From NCBI RefSeq assembly GCF_004745075.1, contig NZ_RHFH01000007.1, forward strand, positions 124,001-188,000: a DNA stretch of 64,000 bases, written 5' to 3'. Position numbers and translations under genes: made by a program. Positions 16,846 through 25,743 of the stretch are shown in pieces. Positions within the stretch are counted from its first letter, which is position 1. Each line of letters opens with the position of its first letter. Below the pieces are notes generated by a model. That model did not search any database and was not told where the DNA came from. It was given only the letters and a program-made list of their open reading frames with translations. Source of the stretch: Brevibacterium sp. S111. Lineage in GTDB: Bacteria; Actinomycetota; Actinomycetes; Actinomycetales; Brevibacteriaceae.

Positions 16846-18243
16846 ATGACCACCACCGCGGATTCCCCGCTCACCGAATCGCGCGTCGACGCTGACCGCA
16901 TCGACGCCGACCGCATCGACGCCGGGCGCCGTGCCCACGAACTCGACCGGGCCCACGTCTTCCACTCCTGGCAGGCGCAGGGTCCCTTCGACCCGATGAC
17001 GATCATCGACGCCGCAGGATCCTATGTCTGGGACGGTGAGGGCCGGAAGCTGCTCGACATGTCCTCACAGCTGGTCAACACGAACATCGGCCACCAGCAC
17101 CCGAGCGTGGTCGCAGCGATCCAGGAGCAGGCGGGCAGGCTGTGCACGATTGCCCCGCAGTACGTCAACGACGCCCGCTCCGAGGCGGCTCGACTCATCG
17201 CCGAGCGCACCCCCGGAGACCTCGACCATGTGTTCTTCACTAACGGCGGGGCCGATGCGAACGAGCACGCCATCCGCATGGCGCGGCTGCACACCGGGCG
17301 GACGAAGGTGCTCTCGGCCTATCGCAGCTATCACGGCGGAACCCAGCTGGCCGTCAACGTCACCGGCGACCCGCGACGGTTCGCCAACGACTACTCGGCC
17401 GAAGGCATCGTCCACTTCATGCCCGCCTACCAGTACCGCTCCTACTTCAACTCGAGTTCCGAAGCCGAGGAGACGCAGCGGGCACTGGCCCACCTCGAAG
17501 ACATGATCACGCTGGAAGGACCGGGCAACATCGCCGCCCTCATCCTCGAGACCGTGCCGGGCACTGCCGGGATCTACGGTCCTCCGGCCGGATACCTCGA
17601 AGGTGTGCGCGAACTGACGGCGAAGCACGGGATCGTCTTCATTGCCGACGAGGTGATGGCCGGTTTCGGGCGCACCGGTCGCTGGTTCGCACTCGATCAT
17701 TGGGGCGTTGCGCCGGACCTCATCACCTTCGCCAAGGGAGTGAACTCCGGATACGTGCCGCTGGGCGGCGTCGCGATCTCGGACGCGATCTTCGAGACCT
17801 TCCGCGACCGGGCCTACCCGGGCGGTCTGACCTATTCGGGCCACCCGCTGGCCTGTGCGGCCGCAGTGGCGACGATCAACGCCATGGAGACCGAGGGGAT
17901 GGTCGACAACGCCGACCGCCTCGGCGCTGAGATCATCGGACCGGCACTGCAGGAGATGGCCTCTCGCCACACCTCGGTCGGTGACGTGCGTGGACGGGGC
18001 TGCTTCTGGGCGGTCGAGCTCGTGCGCGACCGGGTGACGAAGGAACCCCTGGCCGCCTACGGCGGAAGCTCACCGGAGATGAACGCGGTCGTCGCCGCCC
18101 TCAAATCCGGTGGAGTCCTCCCGTTCGCGAACTTTAACCGGATCCACGTGGTGCCGCCGCTGAACATCGGGGACGCGGATCTGCGCTTCGGACTCGACGT
18201 CCTCGACCAGGCGCTCGACGTCGCCGACGGATTCGTGGCCTGA
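16846..18243 (+). CDS. Class III omega-amino acid (beta-alanine-type) aminotransferase
   Basis: 465 residues from ATG 16846, 36 bp after mmsA with GAAGGAG upstream. It is a PLP fold-type I class III aminotransferase. The PLP phosphate-binding FTNGGADANEHAIRMAR is near 131-147, the PLP-stacking SYHGG near 161-165, the IADEVMAGFGRTG aspartate near 268, and the Schiff-base Lys is 297 in ITFAKGVNSG. Placement with a malonate/methylmalonate semialdehyde dehydrogenase suggests that it makes that semialdehyde from beta-alanine or beta-aminoisobutyrate using pyruvate or 2-oxoglutarate. The N-terminus has an imperfect repeat (VDADRIDADRIDAGRR) encoded by tandem 15-bp units, a head extension not needed for catalysis. 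Confidence 0.87.
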   Translation: MTTTADSPLTESRVDADRIDADRIDAGRRAHELDRAHVFHSWQAQGPFDPMTIIDAAGSYVWDGEGRKLLDMSSQLVNTNIGHQHPSVVAAIQEQAGRLCTIAPQYVNDARSEAARLIAERTPGDLDHVFFTNGGADANEHAIRMARLHTGRTKVLSAYRSYHGGTQLAVNVTGDPRRFANDYSAEGIVHFMPAYQYRSYFNSSSEAEETQRALAHLEDMITLEGPGNIAALILETVPGTAGIYGPPAGYLEGVRELTAKHGIVFIADEVMAGFGRTGRWFALDHWGVAPDLITFAKGVNSGYVPLGGVAISDAIFETFRDRAYPGGLTYSGHPLACAAAVATINAMETEGMVDNADRLGAEIIGPALQEMASRHTSVGDVRGRGCFWAVELVRDRVTKEPLAAYGGSSPEMNAVVAALKSGGVLPFANFNRIHVVPPLNIGDADLRFGLDVLDQALDVADGFVA

Positions 18244-18253
18244 GAGTCCATCT

Positions 18254-18304
18254 GTGCTCCGCCCGTAATGTGAGCGCTATTGCATTCTGCTCCGGGCGGA
18301 GCGC
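18254..18304 (+). terminator. Terminator after the aminotransferase
   Basis: GTGCTCCGCCCG (18254-18265) pairs with CGGGCGGAGCGC (18293-18304) with one mismatch, enclosing a 27-nt loop, 10 nt after the stop codon. A short T-containing stretch follows. Confidence 0.6.
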
Positions 18305-18468
18305 ATTTGCCCACGTCAAAAGTGAACATCCGGTAAACGGAGTGGAGTAGGGTCGAACTGCGGATGAAGATCGGCAGAAGTCGAGGGTAGACTTCAGCGG
18401 GATAGTGATCGCTGGCCGCCAGCTGCATCATCCACGGTCCGAATAGTGTCTACACCCAAGGTCGATTA

Positions 18469-19866
18469 GTGGAAATCATCTTCGTTGTCGTGCTCGTCAT
18501 AGCACTGGCACTGTTCTTCGACTTCACCAACGGCTTTCACGATACGGCCAATGCCATGGCCACGCCGATCGCCACCGGAGCCATCAAACCGAAGACGGCG
18601 GTCACGCTCGCCGCGATCCTCAACCTCGTCGGCGCCTTCCTCTCCACCGAGGTGGCCAAGACCATCTCCGGCGGCATCATCAAAGAAGGCGGCGGGGGAG
18701 TGCAGATCACTCCCGACTTCATCCTCGCCGGTCTCATCGGCGCCATCGTCTGGAACATGGCGACCTGGCGCTTCGGCCTTCCCTCCTCTTCGTCCCATGC
18801 GCTCTTCGGCGGCCTCATCGGCGCGGCCATCGTCGGTGCCGGACTCAGCTCCGTCGACTTCGGAGTCTTCCTGTCCAAGGTCGTGATCCCGGCGTTGGCC
18901 GCGCCGATCATCGCCGGGTTCAGCGCGTACCTGTGCACCCGCATCGCCTACGCCATCACCCGCCGCAACAAGGAAGGCAAGACCGCGCGTCGCGGACCGT
19001 TCAAGTACGGGCAGATCTTCTCCTCCTCCCTGGTGGCGCTCGCCCACGGCACGAACGACGCACAGAAGACGATGGGCGTCATCACCCTCGTGCTCGTCTC
19101 CGCGAACCTGCAGGAACACGGCACCGGCCCCCACATCTGGGTCATCGCCTCGTGTGCTCTGGCGATCGCGCTCGGCACCTACGTCGGCGGTTGGCGCATC
19201 ATCGATACCCTCGGCACCAAGCTGACGACGGTCAAGGCCGCTCAGGGGCTGTCCGCCGAAACCTCGACCGCCGCAGCCATCCTCGCCTCCTCGCACCTCG
19301 GCTTCGCCCTGTCGACGACCCAGGTCGCCTCCGGCTCGGTGCTCGGCTCGGGGCTCGGCCGCAAAGGCGCCGACGTCCAGTGGTCGACGGCCGGGCGAAT
19401 CGCTTCGGGCTGGCTGTTCACCATCCCGGCAGCCGCCATCGTAGGCGGGCTCGCCGCCGGGATCGCCCACCTCGGGCTGGTCGGTGTCATCATCGATACG
19501 GTGGCCGCAGTCATCGTCGTCCTCTGGATCTACTTCAGCTCCCGCCAGACCAAGGAGACCGACCTTTCGGGTTTCGACACCGTCGGCGAGGCAGTGAACA
19601 TTCGCGGTCGCAAGCGCAAACTGCGCAAGGACCGCAACCGCAAACGAGCCCGTGCCAGGCGTGAAGCCCGCCGAGAGGCGTGGGCAGAGAAGCAGGCGGC
19701 GAAAGAGAAGCGTCGCGCTCGAGGTGCGAAGAAGAAAGCCCGGGCCCCCCGCCCCGAGGGCGCGAATGGTTCCGTGCCGCAGGACTCGCCGGCCGGGACT
19801 CAGGTTGAGGCTCAGAAGGACTCTTCGGTCGGGGCCGAAGCCAGCGACAAGGGAGACGCGAAATGA
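18469..19866 (+). CDS. Inorganic phosphate transporter, PiT family
   Basis: 465 residues from GTG 18469. The N-terminal PiT signature FDFTNGFHDTANAMATPI (about 14-31) and the internal duplicate ALAHGTNDAQKTMGVI (about 190-205) mark a PiT/Pho-4 permease with about ten membrane segments, importing metal phosphate with protons. After the last helix (about residue 355) comes an unusually long cytoplasmic tail. Its first part is almost purely Lys/Arg/Ala (residues about 375-430) and the end is acidic/Ser-rich. A small membrane protein gene overlaps the stop by 4 bp, so the two form a unit. Confidence 0.92.
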   Translation: MEIIFVVVLVIALALFFDFTNGFHDTANAMATPIATGAIKPKTAVTLAAILNLVGAFLSTEVAKTISGGIIKEGGGGVQITPDFILAGLIGAIVWNMATWRFGLPSSSSHALFGGLIGAAIVGAGLSSVDFGVFLSKVVIPALAAPIIAGFSAYLCTRIAYAITRRNKEGKTARRGPFKYGQIFSSSLVALAHGTNDAQKTMGVITLVLVSANLQEHGTGPHIWVIASCALAIALGTYVGGWRIIDTLGTKLTTVKAAQGLSAETSTAAAILASSHLGFALSTTQVASGSVLGSGLGRKGADVQWSTAGRIASGWLFTIPAAAIVGGLAAGIAHLGLVGVIIDTVAAVIVVLWIYFSSRQTKETDLSGFDTVGEAVNIRGRKRKLRKDRNRKRARARREARREAWAEKQAAKEKRRARGAKKKARAPRPEGANGSVPQDSPAGTQVEAQKDSSVGAEASDKGDAK

Positions 19867-20096
19867 TCGAGTGGAGCTCGTTCGTCATCGTTGCGGCCGC
19901 GACCTGGATCTCGGCGATCATCGTCATCACCCTCTTCTCCTCGGCCGTGCGGATGCGCGCGGTTCATCTCGATCGAGTCGAAGAGGGCAGGGGCAACTCG
20001 CTGCTCAAGGCCGGCTATTGGGCGGTCTTCAGCATCTGCGGACTCGTCGTCCTCCTCGGCGTCTACCTCATCGTGCCGGCACTGCACGGGGCCTGA
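19863..20096 (+). CDS. Small two-helix membrane protein coupled to phosphate transporter
   Basis: 77 residues from ATG 19863, overlapping the PiT stop (ATGA). Two hydrophobic segments (about 5-27 and 50-73) are joined by a short charged loop RMRAVHLDRVEEGRG. I know no function for it; comparable small proteins sit behind PiT genes in related actinobacteria. The overlap argues for translation coupled to the transporter and a role as subunit or modulator. Confidence 0.75.
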   Translation: MIEWSSFVIVAAATWISAIIVITLFSSAVRMRAVHLDRVEEGRGNSLLKAGYWAVFSICGLVVLLGVYLIVPALHGA

Positions 20097-20177
20097 CACC
20101 GAGGCCGTACTAGCTTACTACGAGCGTCATGGGGCGGGTGTTCACCACGCCTGATCGCCCCATACCTCCCGCACCAC

Positions 20178-20254
20178 GTGCCGGCAGCGTCACGCACCGG
20201 CAGCCTCACGCACCGGCAACGTTCATGTACCGGCAGCGTCACGTACCGGCGGTT
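20178..20254. repeat. Tandem array of a 16-bp unit
   Basis: Four full copies and one partial copy of a unit like GCACCGGCAGCGTCAC start at 20178, 20194, 20210, 20227 and 20243. The third copy is 17 bp. Copies differ by one to three bases. Noncoding, location as for the surrounding intergenic region. Confidence 0.75.
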
Positions 20255-20409
20255 CGGCATCAGTCACCGTTAGTGACATCTCCTGCCGTTGCATCGGTGC
20301 GTTATGGCGGTGCGAGGGCGTCGTGTGGCTAGCGGGGCGAATTGCCGCTGATGGTGTGGGACGGATACCGCGTTGCAGCGGGAGCATGGGCCGCACACCC
20401 ACGAAACAT

Positions 20410-20450
20410 GAGAATCCCCCAACCACCTCGGCGGCGGTTGGGGGATTCTC
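20410..20450 (-). terminator. Terminator downstream of pckG
   Basis: GAGAATCCCCCAACC (20410-20424) and GGTTGGGGGATTCTC (20436-20450) form a perfect 15-bp stem with an 11-nt loop, about 90 nt past the pckG stop. It is symmetric enough to work in both directions. Confidence 0.8.
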
Positions 20451-20541
20451 TGTGGGACAGGACGGCTCAGCCCGGGGGCCGAACCTCTCCATCGGCCTTG
20501 AGACTCGAGTCAGACTCGGGGAGTCTCAGGCTCTCCGCGTC

Positions 20542-22374
20542 TCAGGCCAGGCCGAGGCGCTTCCGGAGGTTCTCGACCTCGGCGCGCAGTTCGGTCGGAA
20601 CCGAATCGCCGAGCTCGGCATACCAGTCCTCGATGAGGCCGAGTTCGGTCTCCCATTCCTCGGGCTTGATGGCCAGTGCCTTGCGCAGCTGCTCATCGGT
20701 GAAGTCGAGGCCCTCGGTGTCCAAGCCACCCTCGACCGGGGTGAGTCCGAGCGGAGACTCCTGAGCGTCGGCGGTGCCGGCCACGCGCTCGAAGACCCAC
20801 TTGAGAACGCGCGAGTTCTCGGAGAACCCGGGCCACAGGAACGAGTTGTCGTCGTCGCGGCGGAACCAATTGACGTAGAAGATCTTCGGCAGCTGGGCAC
20901 CCTCGGTGTTGCCGATGTCGAGCCAGTGCTGCAGGTAGTCGCCCACGTTGTAGCCGATGAACGGGCGCATGGCCATCGGATCGCGGCGGACGACGCCGAC
21001 AGCTCCGGTCGCAGCAGCCGTGGTCTCCGAGGACAGCACCGAACCCATGAACACACCGTGAGTCCAGTCCTTGGTCTCGGTGACCAGCGGCATCGTGGTC
21101 TTCCGGCGACCGCCGAAGAGGATGGCCGAGATCGGAACACCGTTCGGGTTGGTCCACTCGGGAGCCAGGGTGGGAACGTTGGCGATCGGGGTGCAGAAAC
21201 GCGAGTTCGGGTGAGCGGCAGGGGTCTCGGACTCAGGCGTCCAGTCGTTGCCCCTCCAGTCGGTGAGATGCGCCGGCTTCTCGTCGGTCTTGCCTTCCCA
21301 CCACACGTCACCGTCGTCGGTCAGGGCGACGTTGGTGAAGATGTTGCCGCCGGCTTCGATGGCGCGCATCGCAGTCGGGTTCGTGGTGTATCCGGTGCCC
21401 GGAGCCACGCCGAAGAGGCCGAACTCAGGGTTGACGGCGTAGAGCTGGCCGTCTTCGCCGAAGCGCATCCACGCGATGTCGTCACCAAGGGTCTCGGCCT
21501 TCCAGCCGGGGATGGTGGGTTCGATCATCGCGAGGTTCGTCTTGCCGCAGGCCGAGGGGAACGCGGCGGCGACGTACTTGACCTCGCCCTCCGGGTTCGT
21601 CAGCTTGAGGATGAGCATGTGCTCGGCCAGCCAGCCCTCGTCGCGAGCGATCGCCGAGGCGATGCGCAGCGCGTAGCACTTCTTGCCGAGCAGGGCGTTG
21701 CCGCCGTAGCCGGATCCAAAGGACCAGATGGCGCGCTCTTCGGGGAAGTGGGTGATGTACTTCGTGGTGTTGCAGGGCCAGGCGACGTCCTCCTGACCTT
21801 CTTCGAGCGGAGCGCCGACGGAGTGCACGCACTCGACGAACTTCGCATCCTGGGAGTCGATCGCATCGAGGGCGTACTTGCCCGAGCGAGCCATGACGAG
21901 CATGGAGAGGACGACGTAGGCCGAGTCGGTGACCTCGATGCCGAACATCGGCTGGTCCGCCTCGGCGTGGCCCATGACGAACGGGATGACGTACATGGTG
22001 CGTCCGCGCATCGATCCGGCGAAGAGCGGGTTGAGGGTTTCCTTCATCTCCGCGGGAGCGACCCAGTTGTTCAGCGGGCCGGCATCCTTCTCCTCTTCGG
22101 AGCAGATGAAGGTGCGGCCCTCGACGCGGGCGACGTCCTCGGGATCGGAGGCCGCGTAGTAGGAGTCCTTGGTGCCGGTGAGGCGCTTGATGGTGCCGGC
22201 CTCGACGAGCTGCTCGGCGATCTGATTCTTCTGCTCCTCGGAACCGTCGATCCAGACGATGTCATCCGGAGTGGTGAGGGCGGCGATCCGGCCGACGAAT
22301 GAGAGTACCGACTCGTTTCGGGTCGGTGCATTCTTCAGCTGGTCAGCGACGACATCATGGTCGAGGACAGTCAT
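20542..22374 (-). CDS. pckG: GTP-dependent phosphoenolpyruvate carboxykinase
   Basis: 610 residues from ATG 22374, with AAAGGAG 8 nt upstream; an upstream in-frame extension to 22518 lacks homology. The length is normal for GTP-type PEPCK. Visible landmarks are the P-loop [10 protein letters not shown] (272-281) with its reactive Cys, the metal-binding GDDIAWM (298-304), the early R/Y-containing [11 protein letters not shown], and [12 protein letters not shown] near 222-233. It converts oxaloacetate and GTP to PEP, CO2 and GDP for gluconeogenesis, needed when growing on acids, amino acids or inositol-derived acetyl-CoA. Monocistronic by context, bounded by a terminator. A dyad about 180 bp upstream may be an operator. 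Confidence 0.96.
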   Translation of the reverse strand: MTVLDHDVVADQLKNAPTRNESVLSFVGRIAALTTPDDIVWIDGSEEQKNQIAEQLVEAGTIKRLTGTKDSYYAASDPEDVARVEGRTFICSEEEKDAGPLNNWVAPAEMKETLNPLFAGSMRGRTMYVIPFVMGHAEADQPMFGIEVTDSAYVVLSMLVMARSGKYALDAIDSQDAKFVECVHSVGAPLEEGQEDVAWPCNTTKYITHFPEERAIWSFGSGYGGNALLGKKCYALRIASAIARDEGWLAEHMLILKLTNPEGEVKYVAAAFPSACGKTNLAMIEPTIPGWKAETLGDDIAWMRFGEDGQLYAVNPEFGLFGVAPGTGYTTNPTAMRAIEAGGNIFTNVALTDDGDVWWEGKTDEKPAHLTDWRGNDWTPESETPAAHPNSRFCTPIANVPTLAPEWTNPNGVPISAILFGGRRKTTMPLVTETKDWTHGVFMGSVLSSETTAAATGAVGVVRRDPMAMRPFIGYNVGDYLQHWLDIGNTEGAQLPKIFYVNWFRRDDDNSFLWPGFSENSRVLKWVFERVAGTADAQESPLGLTPVEGGLDTEGLDFTDEQLRKALAIKPEEWETELGLIEDWYAELGDSVPTELRAEVENLRKRLGLA

Positions 22375-22553
22375 GAGTGGTCTCCTTTGAGGTCGAGTGC
22401 GGGGTTGCGTCTCAGGCGGTTGCTGGTTCCGTCGAGCGGTTGGTACACATCCACCGTAGGATGGGGACAAGCACGAAAATCGCTGGTTTCGGTCACTCGA
22501 AGATGTGCATTGGGTCACAAGAACGACTTCATTGACGTGAATCAGACTTTGAC

Positions 22554-22565
22554 ATGACGTGTCAT
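22554..22565. promoter_or_regulatory. Candidate operator upstream of pckG
   Basis: ATGAC-GT-GTCAT is a 12-bp dyad lying about 180 bp upstream of the pckG start in an AT-rich stretch. It resembles the half-sites seen before the inositol operons in this window. Sequence evidence only. Confidence 0.35.
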
Positions 22566-22687
22566 TGCAATTAATTGACGCGTTGTTTCATTGGTGACTC
22601 GTTGCTGAAATCCGCGCTTTCATTCCCGGTTCGCCGAGGCGACTGCCCGCCTGTGCGCGAATGTGGCGAAGCGCACGCGGACGCGAT

Positions 22688-22717
22688 TTGAGCTTGAGCG
22701 AAACTGGTGTGTATAGT
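22688..22717 (+). promoter_or_regulatory. Candidate promoter for tRNA-Arg
   Basis: TTGAGC (22688-22693) and TATAGT (22712-22717) with an 18-bp spacer; the mature tRNA begins 34 nt later. A good match to the housekeeping sigma factor consensus. Confidence 0.6.
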
Positions 22718-22751
22718 TGTTCGAGTTGCACGGCGTCAGTCCGAACAACGC

Positions 22752-22824
22752 GCGCCACTAGCTCAACGGATAGAGCATCTGACTACGGATCAGAAGGTTG
22801 GGGGTTCGAATCCCTCGTGGCGCA
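22752..22824 (+). tRNA. tRNA-Arg (ACG)
   Basis: A 73-nt tRNA. The acceptor stem pairs GCGCCAC (22752-22758) with GTGGCGC (22817-22823), followed by discriminator A. The anticodon arm TCTGA-CTACGGA-TCAGA gives ACG, expected to be deaminated to ICG and read CGU/CGC/CGA. The T-loop GGTTCGAATCC is canonical. CC follows but the full CCA is not encoded. A hairpin terminator starts 9 nt later. Confidence 0.96.
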
Positions 22825-22832
22825 CCGAAGGG

Positions 22833-22872
22833 AAGTCCCTCACCAGGCAGGATAGCCGGTGAGGGACTTTTT
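22833..22872 (+). terminator. Terminator of tRNA-Arg
   Basis: AAGTCCCTCACC and GGTGAGGGACTT form a perfect 12-bp stem, followed by a T run ending at 22872. Confidence 0.85.
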
Positions 22873-22945
22873 CGTGGGTCCAGAGTCAGGGCTGTGAGCC
22901 CAAAAGGGTCCGGCTGTTCTGACGATTGATCCGAAGGTCGGGGTT

Positions 22946-23260
22946 GTGTTGGGTTCCGTGATGCGAAAGGCCCGTCGTCACCGTGAGGAGCTCGGCGAGG
23001 TCATCGAGGTCTTCGGTGACCGCCCGGGACCGAAGACCGTGATGGGGTTCGTCCTCGGCTGGTTGATCTTCACCGGTCTGACGCTCATCAACCCGGGGGA
23101 GACACCGATGCTCGCAGCCGCTCCGGGCATTCGTCCCTATGCCATTCCCTATCAGCAGATCACGCCGGGCAGCATTGCCGGGGTCACCGCCGCGAATCGA
23201 TATCTCAAGGAGGTCGGGCTGCAGAGGAAGATTTCGCAGTCGACGCTCAGAGCGTCGTGA
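22946..23260 (+). CDS. Small hypothetical membrane protein, uncertain
   Basis: 104 codons from GTG 22946 (ATG 22961 is an alternative). One hydrophobic segment (TVMGFVLGWLIFTGLTLI, about residues 31-48) follows a charged head. The start has only a weak AAGG-type site. It fills part of an otherwise empty stretch downstream of tRNA-Arg, and its codon third positions are GC-rich, which slightly favours it being real. I do not recognise it. The remaining bases up to 23474 hold nothing I can identify. Confidence 0.4.
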   Translation: MLGSVMRKARRHREELGEVIEVFGDRPGPKTVMGFVLGWLIFTGLTLINPGETPMLAAAPGIRPYAIPYQQITPGSIAGVTAANRYLKEVGLQRKISQSTLRAS

Positions 23261-23474
23261 TGGACGAAGAATGGTGTCCACTTCGTTGCCTGCTCGGCCG
23301 AGGACGCCCGGCGTGGGCGCAGGCGCTTCACACTTGCGCTCGACCCGATTCCGCGGTCGATCGACGATCGCTGGATCTGGTTCGCAGGGACTGGGCGGCA
23401 TTCATCGCAGCGAGCGATCCATGCCATCGCCAGGACCGCCTCGGCGAGGGGGTATTCGCAACTCGGTGAGGGGA

Positions 23475-24953
23475 TCAGCCCAACATGCCGAGCAGGGACA
23501 TCCATCCGCCGCCGACGAGGCTCCAGATGAGGATGTTGACGACGGAGGCGAGGAAGCCGACCTTGAACCATTCGGCGGTCGTGACGTAGCCGGAGCCGTA
23601 GATCACGCCCGCGGGGCCCGAGGCGTAGTGCGAGAGGCCGCCGATGAGGTTGCCGATGAAGCCCAGCGCCAGTGCCGCGAACAGCGGGGGAGCGCCGGTG
23701 GCGATCGCCGCCCCGAGGAACACTGAGTACATCGCGACGATCTGCGCCGTGTTCGATGCGAAGAGGTAGTGGACGTAGAAGTAGACGATGCTGAGCACAG
23801 CGAACGCGGCCATCCACGGCATTCCGCCGACCAGCCCGGCGACCTCGTCGCCGATCCACCCGATCACCCCGAGGGTGTTGAGGTGGGTGGCCATGCCCAC
23901 GAGCACGGAGAAGAAGATCAGCGTCGACCAGGCGCCGCTGTTGGCGGCCATGTCCTTCCAGGTGAGCACCTTGGTGACGAGGAGGATCGCCACGCCGACG
24001 AAGGCCGCCGAGGTGGCATCCACCCCGATCATGTCACCGAACACCCACAGGAGGAGCAGGAGGACGAAGGTTGCGAGCATGGTCCACTCGCCGCGGCTCA
24101 TGGAGCCGAGTTCCTTGAGTTCCTCACGCGCGTGGGCGGGGGCCTCGGGGGTCTTCGTCAGGCCCGGCTTGTAGACCTTGGCCATGAACCATGGCATAAC
24201 GATGAGTGCGACGAGTCCGGGCACGATCGCGGCCAGCGCCCAGGTGCCCCAGGAGATGTCGACGCCGGCATCGGCGGCGAAGCCCACGGCCAACGGGTTG
24301 CCGGCCATAGCCGTGACGAACATGGCCGAGGTGATGGTGTTGACCTGCACCGAGGTCAGGGAGAGGTAGGAACCCAGTCTCTTCCGCGACTCGGCGCTGG
24401 ATGGGTGTGAGTCGTTGACCGAAGCGAGCGACCGGACGATCGGGTAGACGACGCCGCCTGCGCGGGCCGTGTTCGACGGTGTGGCGGGGGAGAGGACGAG
24501 GTCGGTCAGCGCCATGCCGTAGGACAGGCCGAGCGAGGACCTGCCGAGCCACGAGACGAACAGCAGCGCGATGCGGCGTCCCAGACCGGTGAGCAGGAAG
24601 CCGTCGGCGATGAAGAACGCGGCGACGATCAGCCAGATGGTCGAGTTCCCGAACCCCTGCAGGGCCTCGGTCTTCGCATCCATCGTGCCGGTGACCATGG
24701 CGGCGGCCAGTCCGACCAGAGCGACCGAGGCCGTCGGCAGCGGCTGCAGGATGAGGCCGAGGATGGTTCCGGCGAAGATTCCCGCCATGTGCATCCCACG
24801 CGGGTCGATGCCCTCAGGGGCTGGAATGAAGTAGATGATCAGGGTGAGTGCGAGGATCGCCGCGATCTTCCCCGCCATCGACAGGCGGGCATGGGTGCGG
24901 GCGTGGTGTGCGGCGGCTGCTTCCAGCGTGCTGGTGCTTGACGTACTGGGCAT
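23475..24953 (-). CDS. DASS-family sodium/dicarboxylate (anion) symporter
   Basis: 492 residues from ATG 24953. A membrane protein of 11-13 hydrophobic segments with divalent anion:sodium symporter (SLC13/CitT) features: GFGNSTIWLIVAAFFIADG near 98-116, the SPATPSNTARAGGVVYPI loop near 155-172 carrying the substrate-binding Ser-Asn-Thr type motif, and a repeated counterpart YLFASNTAQIVAMYS near 395-409. Substrates for the family are dicarboxylates such as succinate, malate, 2-oxoglutarate or tartrate, or citrate. No neighbour fixes the substrate. It stands alone on the minus strand. Confidence 0.9.
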   Translation of the reverse strand: MPSTSSTSTLEAAAAHHARTHARLSMAGKIAAILALTLIIYFIPAPEGIDPRGMHMAGIFAGTILGLILQPLPTASVALVGLAAAMVTGTMDAKTEALQGFGNSTIWLIVAAFFIADGFLLTGLGRRIALLFVSWLGRSSLGLSYGMALTDLVLSPATPSNTARAGGVVYPIVRSLASVNDSHPSSAESRKRLGSYLSLTSVQVNTITSAMFVTAMAGNPLAVGFAADAGVDISWGTWALAAIVPGLVALIVMPWFMAKVYKPGLTKTPEAPAHAREELKELGSMSRGEWTMLATFVLLLLLWVFGDMIGVDATSAAFVGVAILLVTKVLTWKDMAANSGAWSTLIFFSVLVGMATHLNTLGVIGWIGDEVAGLVGGMPWMAAFAVLSIVYFYVHYLFASNTAQIVAMYSVFLGAAIATGAPPLFAALALGFIGNLIGGLSHYASGPAGVIYGSGYVTTAEWFKVGFLASVVNILIWSLVGGGWMSLLGMLG

Positions 24954-25284
24954 GGGGCATCCTTGGGTGTCATTCGGTGTGCGCCTGATGCCGTCTGTGT
25001 TCGCATTCTGCCGGCTGCTTTCGCTGTCGGCGGCGACAGCGATGGCGTGCGGCGGGATCGGGGCGGGCGAAGAGCCCGGTTCTGCGCGATCCAGTCCCAG
25101 AATAGCCCTGTGTGAGGACGTTGAGGAGGACCTCGGCCGGAGGGATACCTCACGTAGCGGCGCGAGCCGGTGAGTGGTAGCGGGACTGCAGCCACGCCGA
25201 CCGATCAGCCGCCACGCCGTGCGCTCACGTCGACAGGCCGAGCGGGTGCGTACCCGCTCGGCCTGCCACCGGAGCTTTCGGTTC
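24954..25284. other. Intergenic region upstream of DASS transporter
   Basis: 331 bp: upstream region of the minus-strand symporter gene, plus the terminator of the UspA gene at its right end. No gene or recognisable RNA seen. Confidence 0.5.
25234..25265 (-). terminator. Terminator downstream of UspA gene
   Basis: CAGGCCGAGCGGGT (25234-25247) and ACCCGCTCGGCCTG (25252-25265) form a perfect 14-bp stem with a 4-nt loop, 19 nt after the UspA stop. It may be bidirectional. Confidence 0.8.
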
Positions 25285-25644
25285 TCAGCCCTTGACGGCG
25301 AGAACCGGGACCGGCGAGTCGAGCAGGAGACGCTGGCTCACCGAGCCGATGAGCATCTTGCCCACTCGGGACCGGCGGCGCATCCCGATGACGAGGCGGA
25401 TGATCTCAGGGTGCTCGTCGAGTTCGTCGAGGACCGCCTCGGCGGGGTCTCTGTCGCCACGCCCCTGACGTCCGATCACCTGGTAGGGAACCCCGGACTC
25501 ATCGAATGCCGCGGTGTCGAAATCGGATTGGATGCCGAGCGGAATGACGACCAGGTCGGTGCCGAACCGCTTTGCCTCTTCGATCGCCGCGGTGATCGCT
25601 GCCGGAGCCGCGTTGCTGTCGGGTACTGCCACCATGATGGACAT
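25285..25644 (-). CDS. UspA-type universal stress protein
   Basis: 119 residues, one Usp domain, with AAAAGGAG upstream of ATG 25644. The start MSIMVAVPDSN and the end GMRRRSRVGKMLIGSVSQRLLLDSPVPVLAVKG show the G-x2-5-G...GS(V/T)S ATP-binding signature of the ATP-binding UspA subgroup. At about 120 residues it is slightly short for a Usp monomer (140-160). Likely a cytoplasmic dimer that responds to starvation or stress. It lies 100 bp downstream of the inositol operon's last gene and may be partly cotranscribed. Confidence 0.85.
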   Translation of the reverse strand: MSIMVAVPDSNAAPAAITAAIEEAKRFGTDLVVIPLGIQSDFDTAAFDESGVPYQVIGRQGRGDRDPAEAVLDELDEHPEIIRLVIGMRRRSRVGKMLIGSVSQRLLLDSPVPVLAVKG

Positions 25645-25743
25645 GGGTTTCTCCTTTTCGTCGATGACCGTCAGATCAGACTCTGACCGTCAGAATGCCT
25701 GATGTTCCGGGCAGGCGCCCAATAGAGCGCTGCCGGGCGGGCT

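Larger units (their letters stand above)
20097..20541. other. Intergenic region between convergent PiT unit and pckG
   Basis: 445 bp between two gene ends. It contains a 16-bp tandem repeat array (20178-20254) and a perfect 15-bp terminator stem (20410-20450). I see no credible gene. Confidence 0.6.
22375..22751. other. Intergenic region between pckG and tRNA-Arg
   Basis: 377 bp serving as promoter region for minus-strand pckG and plus-strand tRNA-Arg. The middle (22,540-22,610) is AT-rich for this genome and contains the dyad at 22554-22565. No credible coding frame seen. Confidence 0.55.

Noticed and set aside
15175..16965. 596-codon minus-strand frame opposite mmsA
   Set aside because: Shadow of the dehydrogenase gene, with skewed Gly/Asp/Val/Arg composition and no homology signal.
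20323..22302. 659-codon plus-strand frame opposite pckG
   Set aside because: Antisense shadow of a conserved enzyme gene; contains the pckG terminator at its start.
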